This document shows, piece by piece, positions 22,022-32,602 of a stretch of 64,000 nt of DNA. Where the stretch lies: positions 62,001 to 126,000 of the forward strand of contig KV918842.1 in NCBI GenBank assembly GCA_002049455.2, read 5' to 3'. Each line of letters begins with the position of its first letter. The stretch's first letter is position 1. Below the pieces are notes generated by a model. It was not told the DNA's origin and made no database searches. It saw only the letters and a list, made by a program, of their open reading frames with translations. Source of the DNA: Porphyra umbilicalis (Eukaryota; Rhodophyta; Bangiophyceae; Bangiales; Bangiaceae). A program made the translations under genes and the position numbers.

Positions 22022-25000
22022 AAAGGGGGGCTGGGGGGTGGGTGGGTATGCGATGGAATGTGCCCTTCCGTCGTGGCCACATGCGTGGACCGTGGACGGT
22101 GAATCGAGTAGAGGACGGGCGGGGGGGGGGCGGTGGTGTTTGTTTGGTACGAAGTGGTGGGTGATGAGGTGGCCGCTGCACAAGGGACTTGAGGTGTGAA
22201 TGAGGGCACAGCTGATCGCGGTGCGGCCGTGTGCTCGACGTGCTTCGTGCTCTTTGGCTTCAATACGGCACAATTTTGTAGCCGCATTTTTTTCTCTTAT
22301 CTATCCATTGGCTAGTTGTGTCGCGACTGTTCCCCACTGGCTGTCCCATTGACGCTGCCCACGTGGTGCCCTCGACCGCCGTGGTTGCCTTTGCACGATC
22401 TGTGATCGTCGGTGCATGCCTCGGTCGTCCGACGAGTACGTTTCTTCCAACTTGTTCCTTCTGCGCATCCGTGCGTGGCCAGTGTTTCCCTCTGCGTTGG
22501 ACGAGACCACGCCTCGAGTCGACCTTGCCTGGTTGGGCGGGAGGCCCTCTCCCATGCATGTTCTGTACTCAAGCGAGGGCCGCCCCACGGTCACGCCCCA
22601 CGCGTCACGCCCAGTTAACGGGGGACATTAGGATCTAGACACGTTTCGTCATTACAGTGAACACGTATTGCTTCGTGGCTTTCCACCGACTTCTTGCGCC
22701 GTCTTCGCCTCGCCGGTGATCTCTGTCAATGAACCCCCCCCCCCCTCCTACCCTGACCACCCACCGTGACAGCGAGTCCAGGGGGCTTCTAAAGAAGCAT
22801 ATACATATACCCTATGGTCTGAGTCGGTTCTGCGGGGACTGTTTGCCCCACAGCCATGGCGTCGACATCGTAGCTGCGTCGCCCACCACTGTGCTCCCTG
22901 TGGTACGTGCATGTATGGCAAAAAAGCAACAGAAAAGCATCATCCGTTTTCTTTGCTCTTGACGGCATATGCGAAAGTGACCCACAGGGTACATTTGCAT
23001 GTGGAAAGATAACCGTCGATGACACCTACTTTTTTCGGTATGGTCGCTGGAACTTTCTGGTCGCATTGTATGCTATCTTGATGTCTGGCTTTGCACAGTG
23101 AATCGGTTTCCACCACTCTGCGGTCTTTATTCCCTTAGAAGGACCATGCCTATGTGTGCAAAGGGTGTCACCGACCCTGTTTGCTCCAGAATGGAACAGC
23201 AGAGGCATGGGCGGCGCGACGGGAGGACTGGCTCTTGAAAAACACATTTTTTTTTTGCCCACAATTTCACTGGCTGAAGCAGGAGGCCTGTGCAACGCTG
23301 TTTTGATCTCATGGATTGCGCGGGCTCGTCAACGCGCGCAACACGCGCCAGTCTCCGCAACTTGGGGTCCTGATGTTGGGCTTGACTCTGGCACTTTCTG
23401 GCACTTTCTTGAGGGGTGACCCAGTCCCACACCCTGTGAGACGCCCTTGCTTGAGACAGCTGTTGATTGTTGAGACACGGCTGGCGAAAGTAAAATATCT
23501 TCCGCACACGTAGGCACGTAAATCGCGTTTGTCTGACACTGAGCCTGCAAGCCAATGGATGGCCGAGAATCCTAATGTCCGCTTTGTTGGGATCTTAACT
23601 GGGCGTGGCGTGACGCACGCCTGGGTCTCCACCAAACCGCCACCTACCGCTTGGCCACCACCAGTGTAACTCGCATAGGGGGTGCCACTTGCCCATGATC
23701 CAGCTCTGCATGATACATACGGAATCTCGCCGTGACGCCGCCTGATGCCATCACCATCACCCACGCCCATTCCCTCTCCGCCATGCCGACCGCGGTCGTT
23801 TGTCCCGTGGCAGCCTCTGGCGCGGGCGCTCCCCACCGCCGTCTGTGGTCCACCCATTGGCATGATGGCCCGCTGGGTGCGGCCACGGCGGCGCCAGCTC
23901 GCCGACGCGGTGTGGTTGGCGCCGCCCCGCCGACAGCCGTCGCGGATCAACGGCGGGATTTGGGATGCGCGGCTGGTGGCGCGGCGTGGCTGCGACGCGG
24001 CAGCCAGCCGCTCCGCCTCCTCCTTAGGGATGCCCAATTGGTTCGCGCGGCCGAACCAGTTCATCCGATGTTTTCGGTGGCCAATAATCAAAATTTCAAG
24101 TAGTTAGTTGGGCAGGTCGAGCGCCAGCCACAAATGAGACTGGGTGACTGTGGCTCCGCAGCGAGTGGGTCGCAGCCACCCAAGAGGTGACAAGTACTCG
24201 GACAGCAATCTCAGCCGTGTTGGCCCATCCCGGGCATGGGCAATTCACTCTCCCAGGCCACGCCGACCCAAGCGACTCACTCGTCCCCCCCCCACCCTAT
24301 CCTGTTCCGTTGTCTCTGTTGCTCTCGGTGCCACGCCTAACGAGCGCGTTGCAGGTCTACCTCCCTCCTCGCGCCCCCGCCGAACGCTCTGTCGTCGGTT
24401 GGTCAGTGGTGCCATGTGCTGTACCCACGCTGGTCTTTGACTCGTTGTAGGCATCCGTCTACTGCACCGCATAGGGTTGTGGCAACATCCCTCATCATCA
24501 CGTCCAGCCGCATGGCATGATACATGGAAAGGTGCTTGTGTGTGTTTGTGGGTAATACGTTTGTAGGTGATAAGTGGACGTCGCTCGAGCTGCCAGTACA
24601 TGTGATGCTGTATGTGCGCAGCGCGTCTGACACGAGCATCTGTCTCCTCTGCGCGGCATTCCCTTCTCGTTTGCTTCTTTGTGCATGATGTGTTCTTGGC
24701 ATGCGCATTGGTCCTCGTTGCTTCTTTTCTTTCTCAGATCTACGCGAGGCTGCTGGGTGCATGCACCTTCACTCTTCCCGCACGGCTGCGTGTTGCGTGC
24801 GTGGCGGTCCCTTTCCTGTGCGGGCGTGTGGGGTGTGGTTGCCCGACTTGCGTGCGGTGTGGATGTACGACTCATATATTTTTCGGTGCGATGTGGTTAC
24901 TCGTCGGCGACGGGGCCGGTGTGAGAGACGAAGACACAAGTCGTCAGATCTGGTCGTGCACGAGTCATCAAGTTGGGACTCGTCACGCACTTGACGCAAA

Positions 25001-25149
25001 AGAACGGGAACAATTCTGGTCACGTGATCGCGACTGTACGGTATTTGAAAAATAACCAGTTTAACCCATATTTTGCATCCGAAACTCGTTTGCAAGCGAT
25101 GTCTGATTTTTACCCAATGTAAACCAGTTTTAACCAACTACGATAAACC
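22022..25149. other. Gene-poor stretch of mixed composition
   Basis: About 3.1 kb with much lower G+C than its neighbours. No frame on either strand has protein-like composition or a known motif. No tRNA or other RNA could be recognised by eye. At its right end are three copies of an AACCAGTT motif (25054, 25121, 25144). Confidence 0.5.
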
Positions 25150-25153
25150 AGTT
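25054..25153. repeat. Three AACCAGTT repeats at a composition boundary
   Basis: aaccagtttaaccc (25054-25067), aaaccagttttaacca (25121-25136) and taaaccagttg (25143-25153) in the last 100 bp before the very GC-rich region. Confidence 0.5.
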
Positions 25154-26358
25154 GAGCGTCCCTACTCCTCGTTTGCCGCGCCCAGCAGAGCAGCAGGGCC
25201 TAAAGCCACGCCCGGTGCGCGGATCACCGAACAGTGACGCGTCCCGGTTGGCAGACTACGTACGCGCCGCTCCGCGCCTGCGCCCGTCGCCGCCGCCAGC
25301 ACGAATACGCGAGCGGGGCGCGCGGGCCCCCCCCCCCGTGCAGAGCGGGCGGCACACGCCAAACGGCGGTGCGCACGTGGGGGCGCGCGCCGCTCACAGG
25401 CTGTGTTTTGTTGGTTTTTTTTTTTTTCGGACGTGCGTGGCGCCGGCGGCGGCCGGTGGGGGGTTCTGTCAGCCGCCGCCCCCGCGTCGGGCCCGCGGCA
25501 TCGGTCGGCGCCGACGCCGAGCGCGACCAGGGCGGATCATCGGGGGGCTGTGGCGCACGGGCCTGGGGTGATGGGCGACCGGTCCGCCGGCCGCCGCCGC
25601 CGACGCCCCGCCGCCGAGTTTTGGCTCGGCCGGCTGCCTCATGATTCCCCGGCGGACACAACGTAGCTGGCGCGGGGGGGCGGGCGCGCCATGGCGGGGG
25701 CAGGCGGCGGGCGGCGGCCGCCCCCCCAACGCGTGATGCCATCACGCGTCATGATGGTTGAGCGGGGCGCCGCCGCCGCCGCCCTGTCGTTGCCGTCACG
25801 TGGCGCCGCTCACCGGGGTGCCCTCTGCCACGGCGGGGGGCGCGTCACGGCCGTCAACCCCCCCCACCCCCCCCCCCCCTGCGCCCGCGGCCGCCCGCCA
25901 CCCTCCCCCCGCCCCACGCGTCCCCCCCGACAGCCACGCCCCCGCTCCGCCCACACGGCCCGCCGGCCGCCGCACGGGGCGGGCGTCAGCGGCGCGCGGC
26001 GGCCCCACGCGGTCGGGCGGTGGTCGGGGTGCCCCGCCCCCCCCCACCCGCCACCGACGGTCGGTGGTGTGACGGGCGCGCGCCGGTGGCGCGCTCCCGG
26101 GCGCCTGCGGCACCCGCCGCCGGGCGTGTCATGCGCGGCGGCCGGGCGACGGGGTGAGTGCCGCGCGGCGGCTCGACGCGTCTACCAACGGGGGCGGCGG
26201 CGGGTACTAGCGGCGTGCGGTTCGGGGGGGGGTGGTGACGCCCGCCAGTGTGGCACGCGGCGGCGGCGGCGGCGGCCGGCGACCCCGTGACGGCGGCGCG
26301 GCGCGGCGGCGGGGCGCCCCCCCCCTCCCCCCCCCCCCCGCCCCCGACGGGCGGCGCC
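25150..26358. other. Extremely GC-rich stretch upstream of the GATA-finger gene
   Basis: About 1.2 kb of G/C runs and CGG/GCC-type sequence. All frames are open because stop codons are rare, so frame length is no evidence. It includes a perfect 9-bp stem, 3-bp loop hairpin at 25729-25749 (ACGCGTGAT, gcc, ATCACGCGT). Confidence 0.5.
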
Positions 26359-26593
26359 ATGGACGAGCCCCCCTGGTCCCGCCGCTCGTCCACCCCCGCC
26401 GCCGGCGCGTCGCGGGTGGCCGGGCGCGTCGCCAAACCCGGCGACGCCCGCTCCTTTGCGCGCCGCGTCCTCGGCCGCATCGGCTGGTCGGGCGGCGGCG
26501 GCGGCAAGGGCGCCGACGCCGGCGGCGGCGGGGGCGGCGGCGAGGCGCGCCGCGGCGCCGCCGCGTCCCCGTCGTCGAGTTTGGGGGCGGCGT

Positions 26594-26629
<36 letters not shown>

Positions 26630-27418
26630 CGGCGCCGCCGCCGCCGCCGGCCGGCGCCGAGTGGGGGGGGGAGGGGGGGGGCGCCGACGCCTTGTGGGAC
26701 ACAACCGTCCGCTCGTGTGCGGTGTGTGGGGTGACCGACACGGCGCAGTGGCGGTCGGGGCCCGACGGGGACTCGCTGTGCAACGGTACGGTCGGGAGGA
26801 GGGGGGGGGCGGGGCCGCCGGGGTGCGGGGTGCGTCGGCGTGCGCCCTTGATTTTTTTTTTTTTGGTCTGCTTTTGCACCGGGAGCTCTCGCGTGGGCGA
26901 GACCTGGCACTGGGGCCGCTTGACTCACCCGCCCCCCTTGCTTTTTTTTTCTCCTTTTTTTCCCCCTCTTCGTTGCTGTGCCCCCCTGCCCGCGTCGCCC
27001 ACCGCCCCGCCCCGTGTCTTTGTTTCCCCCTCCCCGCCGCAGCCTGCGGCTTACGGTGGCAACGCCGCAGCGGCAGCCTCGGCTCGGCGAGCCGCCCCAG
27101 CCGCTCGAGCCGCTCGGGGGGCGCCGGCGGGCGCTTCCACCGGCGGCACCGGCGCCCCCACCGGGCGCCGCAACAGGCGGCGGCGCCGCCACTGGCGGCG
27201 GCGGCGGCGGCGGCACGGCAGCCGCCGGCGGGGGGTGGTGGGAGGACCCCACCGACCGGGGGCCGCTGGATATGGCGCCGCCCGTGTGGGCGCCAGAGGG
27301 GCCCCCACACGCCGTCGGCGGCGGCGGCGGTGGCGGCGGCGGTGGCCACGCTGCACCAGACGCGCGCGTCGGCGGCGCGGCGGCGGCGGCGGCGGCGGCG
27401 GGCCGCCCCGGCGGCGGC

Positions 27419-27450
<32 letters not shown>

Positions 27451-27564
27451 GGCGCCCACCCACTCCTCCCGTGAGCTCATGCGCATCGCGCACGTGCTCA
27501 ACGCAGACGACGCGACGGCGGCGGCACGGGGTGGGGGTTGGGGCGGATGGCGGCCCCACCGGTG

Positions 27565-27595
<31 letters not shown>

Positions 27596-28216
27596 GTCGG
27601 CGGCAGCGTCGGCGGTGGCGCCGACGGTGGCATCAGCGTCGGCGGTGGCGGTGGCGTCGGCGCCCCCGCGGCCGCCTCGGCGCCCCCGCCGCCGCCCCCA
27701 CCGCCGCCGCTCGTCCTCCCCCCCCTGCCGGGCATGGCGCCGGCGCCACCGCGCCCCGCCGGCGACGTGGAGATGGAGGTGTCCCCCCCCCCCGGCCGAG
27801 CCGACGCGCGCGCCCCCCGGTCGGCGGCCGCCGCCGTCGCCGCCCCGTCGCCCCGCGCCGGTGTGTACGGTCGGGCGGCGGCGGCGGGGGCGGCGGCGGC
27901 GGGCGCCGCCGCCGCCGCCGTCGGGCGGCCGCGCGGGGCGGCGGCGGCGGGCGCCGAGCCGCCACCGCCGCTCCCCGCCCTGCGCCTGCCCGCTCCGCCC
28001 GACGGCGCCGCCCCGCCCCACGGGTGGCCGGCCGTCGGCGGCGGCGGCGGCGGCGGCGGCACGGCGAGCCGCACCGCCTCCCCGACGGGCGGCGGCGGTG
28101 CCGGCGACCGGGGCGGATCCGACGCGTCGGACGAGGCGCCGGCGAGCGTCCCCTCCCTCCCCTCCTCGCCGGTCAAGGGCGCCCGCTGGGGCCCCTGGGC
28201 GCCCGCCGCCGGTGGG

Positions 28217-28247
<31 letters not shown>

Positions 28248-28378
28248 TGCGGGCGGCGGCGGGTGCGGCGTGGCCGCCGGGCCGCCGCGGGTCGGGCGCC
28301 TCCTCCGACGCGCCCGTCAGCTTGCCGTCGTTTAGCTCCTTGTTGATGAACATGGGGCTCTCCGACCGCCCCCGGTGA
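26359..28378 (+). CDS. GATA-type zinc-finger protein, intron inside the finger
   Basis: Exon 1 starts at ATG 26359 (MDEPPWSRRSS) and ends at 26785; exon 2 starts at 27043 after a 257-bp GT-AG intron (phase 1). The finger is CAVCGVTDTAQWRSG...SLCN/ACGLRWQRR: C-x2-C-x17-C-x2-C, the spacing of animal and fungal GATA factors, split between its third and fourth Cys. It is followed by Arg/Ser-rich residues. The best downstream frame (THSSRELMRIAHVLNADDA, EVSPPPG, SDASDEAPASVPSLPSSP, SFSSLLMNMGLSDRPR, stop at 28376-28378) is not in phase with the finger, so a one- or two-base error or a further intron lies between, perhaps at the G-run near 27116. Poly-Ala, poly-Gly and poly-Pro tracts fill the rest. 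Presumably a nuclear DNA-binding regulator. Confidence 0.62.
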
Positions 28379-29506
28379 CGGACGGCGGCGGGCGCGGTGC
28401 GGTTTCGCGCGCGGGGGGGGGGGGGGGGGGGAGGGAGGGGGGGGGGTCGCGCCTTTGCAGACACGGTGCGGTCGTTGGCCGGCGCGCCCGGTGCGCCCTG
28501 CGACGCCATTTTCGCCGTCGACCGGGGCGGGTGCGTGGCGTGGGCGGGGTGCGCGCGCGGGTGCGGGCGCGCCGCGCGGCGCGGCGCGGCGGCGGCCGTG
28601 CCGGCGGCCGCGGGTGCCGCCGCCGGTGCGGCGGCCGTGCCGGCGGCGGGCGGGCGGGCAGGCGGGTGGCGTGGCCGGCGCGCCCGACGGCGCCCGCGGG
28701 CGCCGCCGCGGCGCCGCGTCGGGTCGTGCGGGGGGCGCGCGCGCCGCGCGGCCGCAAGCGCCGGCACGGTCCGGTCGGGCGGGCGGCACCCATTCCGCGT
28801 GGAGGGGTGCCCCACCGCGCGGCTACTTGTAAAGCAGCTGGGACGGGCGGTGCCGTCCGGGGCAGCGGCGGCGCGCCGAGCGCTGCCGGGTGCTGCAGCG
28901 CTGCAGCCAAAGCCTGCAGGCTCGGCGCACGCAGTGGCCTTTTTTGGTACGTGGCTGTGCCGCCCCCACGCCGACGCGTCAGATCCATGCCACGCGTCTC
29001 GGTGGCCGGCGTGTGCAGCCTGGAGCGACTGCGGTGCGGCCAGAGGACGCCCCACTGAACGCTGCACTCGGCAAGTGCCGCGCGCTTGCGCGTAACAAGC
29101 AGCTGCCCCCATTGCCGAATGTCCAGCTACAGGCATCAGTAAAGGAAAGGGTCCCTTTGTAGACGACGGGGAGGTGCCGACCGAGATGACGGCAACTACA
29201 CGGCGCCGCACGGGAAAGCAAGCACATACAACACGACAATTGGAGAAGAAAAAACTGGCTACCACGCGCGCCGCGCTCATACAAACCGATGGTGAAAACA
29301 AGGCGACCACACAGCCGTCCCACGACAAGACGTGTGCTCTTCTCCGTCCCACCCCTTGCAATCGCGGCGACTCCACCTGCCCGCCCACAGGCGCGATCTC
29401 ATCCGTCTCAGCCGGCATCTGCCACCGCGCACCCAAAGGCCGGCACATATTGTCGAGCCAGAGTGGCGCGGTCCCCCACCGACCCACCCCCCAGCCCCCC
29501 CCACTC
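28379..29506. other. Intergenic, GC-rich then mixed
   Basis: The first 450 bp is as GC-rich as the preceding gene; after about 28,800 composition becomes ordinary. No gene recognised on either strand. Confidence 0.45.
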
Positions 29507-30152
29507 CCCACACCACTGGTGCAAGCAACCTCAGCCCCGCAGGGACCGCAGCCGCTTAGTAGTAGTCGCCCGTCGCCTTGCCCTTGGAGTCAAGCAGCCC
29601 AAACCAGTAGTTGGACTCAAACGCCTTGGCCGCGTCCACGTCCAGCAGCGCCTCAATGTACCCCGAGTTCTCCCGCACCGGGAACACCGCCAAGTTCGAC
29701 GGTGGCTGCAGCTTGCCCAGCAGCGGCCCCAAAACCGGCGGGAAGGGGCACCACGTCCCCGACAGCTCCCCAGTCTTGAGGTCCCAGCTGCTCTTGTGCT
29801 GCGCGCACGTCAGCACGCCGTCACCAACCTCCCCGTCCGTCAGGGGCGTCCCCAGATGCGGGCAAATGTTGCTCGACGCGTACACCTGCCCGTCATAGTC
29901 GCACGACAACAGGATGTTCTGGCCGGTCGTGTAAACGGGCTTGAGCTCCCCAGGCTCAATGTCCGACGTCGGCAGCAGCTGCACCCACGCGTCCGTCTCC
30001 ATGCGCATCGGCGCATGCGACAGGCGCGCCGCCTGCGACGCGGGCGCCGCGACCGCCGACCCAAACGCCGAGCTCCGCCGCGTCATCACCGCCGACGCGC
30101 CCGTTGGGCGGGGGGAAAGCACCGTGCCCGAGGCGGCAACAAAAGCCACCAT
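29507..30152. repeat. Right arm of inverted duplication (Rieske gene plus start of 3'UTR)
   Basis: Reverse-orientation match to 21376-22021. The arms are separated by about 7.5 kb. Confidence 0.85.
29556..30152 (-). CDS. Rieske [2Fe-2S] protein, PSB33-like, copy 2
   Basis: 198 aa, intronless. Same protein as copy 1 from residue 18 onward, with both Cys-x-His and Cys-x2-His ligand pairs (CPHLG, CAQHK). The N-terminus reads MVAFVAASGTVLSPRP against MVAFVACSGAVLSSRP in copy 1. Coding DNA is nearly identical between copies (one silent C/T change seen in the PVYT segment), but the leader just before the ATG is unrelated. It is divergent with ribosomal protein L3, whereas copy 1 is divergent with the desaturase, so expression may differ. 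Plastid targeting is inferred from the Ala/Ser/Arg-rich start. Confidence 0.88.
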   Translation of the reverse strand: MVAFVAASGTVLSPRPTGASAVMTRRSSAFGSAVAAPASQAARLSHAPMRMETDAWVQLLPTSDIEPGELKPVYTTGQNILLSCDYDGQVYASSNICPHLGTPLTDGEVGDGVLTCAQHKSSWDLKTGELSGTWCPFPPVLGPLLGKLQPPSNLAVFPVRENSGYIEALLDVDAAKAFESNYWFGLLDSKGKATGDYY

Positions 30153-30303
30153 GATTGGGTGAGGGATGTGGAACGAGACGAAACACGGAGGGGAGGGAGG
30201 CGGAAGGAGAAAACGGATCGGCGAAGCGGAGGTGAGGGGGGGACGGACGAAGGGACAGGTGACGCCGGGCTGAGGGGGTCGCCGTCAAGGCCGGTACACG
30301 ACC

Positions 30304-30326
30304 GCGGATTATGTGGCTTCCAGGCC
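30304..30326 (-). promoter_or_regulatory. Conserved upstream block 2 of Rieske gene 2
   Basis: Exact 23-bp reverse-complement counterpart of 21168-21190, about 150-175 bp before the second Rieske start. Confidence 0.55.
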
Positions 30327-30376
30327 TATCAGCCACCTTTCGCTGGGAGGCGAATCCCGGTCCGTCACCGCTTTGT

Positions 30377-30399
30377 GGGGAGATCGCGGGGAAGGGCGC
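30377..30399 (-). promoter_or_regulatory. Conserved upstream block 1 of Rieske gene 2
   Basis: Reads GCGCCCTTCCCCGCGATCTC then CCC on this strand; counterpart of 21076-21096 with a 2-bp insertion. Confidence 0.45.
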
Positions 30400-30848
30400 T
30401 CTCCCAGAGAGTGGCCATAATTACCAATCGCGCAATGAAAGCACAAGGCCGCACGCAACTGTCTGCCCGCTGCACACAGAACAATTGATTAATTTCTACT
30501 ACTGGTTGTATTGGTCTGCTGAAAAGCATGAGAAAAAGGGACTGGATGGGGGGCTAAATTGCACTGCGGTGATTCACTCAGGCAGTAAGCCGAGCGTGCT
30601 AAACGCACTAGCCGGGACAGCTGCTGTGGTCTGATTGGCTGGCGGAGCGCTGGTATTCACAGGTCAGGGCACTCGAAAGAATCGTCGATCGTTATCCGAA
30701 TGTGGTCGGGGCTCACGACGGTGTGCCTGACCCACGTCCATCCGCATTGCCCCGCGGCTGAGTCGCTCGGTCGCTGTCGTCGGCAGCATCGGCAGCGTCT
30801 GTCCCTTCCTGACGCGACTCTGGCACTTCTTCGTGGGTGTCGGCCATC

Positions 30849-32030
30849 ATGTCTCACCGGAAATTTGAGCAGCCCCGCCATGGGTCGCTGGCCTTCCTGC
30901 CGCGCAAGCGTGCGTCGCGGCACCGCGGGAAGGTGAAGACCTTCCCAAAGGATGACGCCTCCAAGCCCTGCCATCTGACTGCCTTTATGGGCTACAAGGC
31001 CGGCATGACCCACATCGTGCGTGACGTCGACAAGCCGGGCTCGAAGGTGCACAAGAAGGAGGTGGTCGAAGCCGTCTCCGTCATTGAGACGCCCCCCGTC
31101 ATTGCGGTTGGTGTGGTGGGTTACGTGGAGACCCCGCGGGGCTTGCGGTCGCTGAAGACGGTGTGGGCGCAGCACCTGAACGACGAGGTGAAGCGCCGCT
31201 TCTACAAGAACTGGTACAAGTCGAAGAAGAAGGCGTTCACTCGCTACACCAAATCGGCCTACGATGAGGGCGGCCTGGCGGCGGACATTGCGATGATTGC
31301 CAAGCACTGCACGGTTGTGCGGCTGCTGGTGCACACGCAGATGCGGCTCATCCACCTGCGCCAGAAGAAGGCGCACATGATGGAGATCCAGATCAACGGC
31401 GGCTCCGTTGCGGACAAGCTGGCTTACGCGCAGGGGCTGTTTGAGAAGCCGATCAGCATCGGCTCGGTGTTTGCCAAGGACGAGATGATTGACCTGATTG
31501 GCGTCACTCGCGGCCGCGGCTTTGAGGGCGTCATCACCCGCTGGGGCGTCACCCGCCTGCCCCGCAAGACCCATCGTGGCCTGCGGAAGGTGGCTTGCAT
31601 TGGCGCGTGGCACCCGGCACGTGTGTCTTACACCGTCCCGCGCGCGGGGCAGATGGGTTATCATCATCGGACCATGACCAACTGCAAGGTGTACCGCATC
31701 GGCAAGTCGGACGACACGAAGAACGCGACCACCGACTACGATTTGACGGAGAAGACCATTACGCCCATGGGCGGTTTCCCTCACTACGGCATCGTGCGCG
31801 AGGACTTCGTGATGGTCAAGGGCGGCGTGCAGGGGCCGAAGAAGCGCGTGATCACCCTCCGCAAGACGCTATTCAACCAGACGTCGCGGGCCGCGCAGGA
31901 GGTGATCGACCTCAAGTTCATCGACACCAGCTCCAAGTTTGGCCACGGCCGGTTCCAGACCTGCGACGAGAAGGCCAAGTTTATGGGCAGCCTCAAGAAG
32001 TCGGACTCGGCCGAGGCGGCGACTGCTTGA
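30849..32030 (+). CDS. 60S ribosomal protein L3 (uL3)
   Basis: 393 aa, intronless. A core protein of the cytosolic large ribosomal subunit near the peptidyl-transferase centre. The N-terminus [20 protein letters not shown] is diagnostic. Further landmarks are [53 protein letters not shown] and [19 protein letters not shown], whose His is the site methylated in yeast. The C-terminus ([12 protein letters not shown]) is complete. The ATG at 30849 fits the family start; an in-frame ATG four codons earlier is unlikely. Codon choice is less extreme in G+C than in neighbouring low-complexity genes, as expected for a highly expressed gene. Confidence 0.98.
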   Translation: MSHRKFEQPRHGSLAFLPRKRASRHRGKVKTFPKDDASKPCHLTAFMGYKAGMTHIVRDVDKPGSKVHKKEVVEAVSVIETPPVIAVGVVGYVETPRGLRSLKTVWAQHLNDEVKRRFYKNWYKSKKKAFTRYTKSAYDEGGLAADIAMIAKHCTVVRLLVHTQMRLIHLRQKKAHMMEIQINGGSVADKLAYAQGLFEKPISIGSVFAKDEMIDLIGVTRGRGFEGVITRWGVTRLPRKTHRGLRKVACIGAWHPARVSYTVPRAGQMGYHHRTMTNCKVYRIGKSDDTKNATTDYDLTEKTITPMGGFPHYGIVREDFVMVKGGVQGPKKRVITLRKTLFNQTSRAAQEVIDLKFIDTSSKFGHGRFQTCDEKAKFMGSLKKSDSAEAATA

Positions 32031-32602
32031 AGTGTGTTTTCCCCCATGTAGGCACCTTGGCTCCAAACAAAAGACGCATTTCTTGTGGCCTGGTCCGTCG
32101 TTGCGTAGGTCGTCGGGCCTGAAGGTCGAGCGGACACGCGCGGGGGGGTGCAGCTCAGGTCGCCGGTGTCGTTAGCACGTGCTCGCGTTGCCACTGCCTT
32201 GGCGCGAGTCGTTGCTGCTCAGTCCTGGGCCTACACCCGCATAATGACTCGGTGGTTCTGTGTTCTTTCTCCATTGTGTGGTCATTAACGTGCGGGATGA
32301 CTGGTACAATGCGCCAGTTGTTCTGGTTCAATTTTCAGAACCGTAAGAGTCTGCGAGCCTATAAAAGGGATTGGGCTGTCTGTCAAGACGACGCACGTAG
32401 TCCACGCGCAGTCGATCCATGGCAGGGCCGAGCTGCAATCTACTCTGCTGCGTGCGGGCGACGCCAGGCAGGTGCTGCCCAAGCCAGCCGACACCACTGT
32501 GTGCCACACAGGACACAAAAACAGGAGGAACCCCACAAGACACGAAACAAGAGAGGAAACAAAGGGCGACCAGCACACAGGATTGAGGAGCGTGCCGACG
32601 CC
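32031..32602. other. Intergenic, convergent 3' ends, with a TATA-like box
   Basis: 572 bp between L3 (+) and Derlin (-). It contains a canonical TATA-like sequence (listed separately) although no protein gene starts here. Confidence 0.5.
32360..32368 (+). promoter_or_regulatory. TATA-box-like sequence in a convergent intergenic region
   Basis: TATAAAAGG, a full consensus match on the plus strand, in a place where no annotated gene needs a promoter. A transcript from here would run antisense into the Derlin 3' end. Confidence 0.35.

Larger units (their letters stand above)
30153..30848. promoter_or_regulatory. Divergent upstream region, Rieske gene 2 / ribosomal protein L3
   Basis: 696 bp. 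It holds the second copies of the two conserved Rieske upstream blocks (30304-30326 and 30377-30399). On the RPL3 side there is a TGATTGGCTGG sequence near 30632-30642 that contains an inverted CCAAT box. Confidence 0.5.

Noticed and set aside
26182-29511. A 1109-codon open frame on the minus strand
   Set aside because: It is antisense to the GATA-finger gene in DNA so GC-rich that stops are rare. Its product is Arg/Ala/Pro/Gly noise without motifs, and it runs into unrelated flanking sequence.
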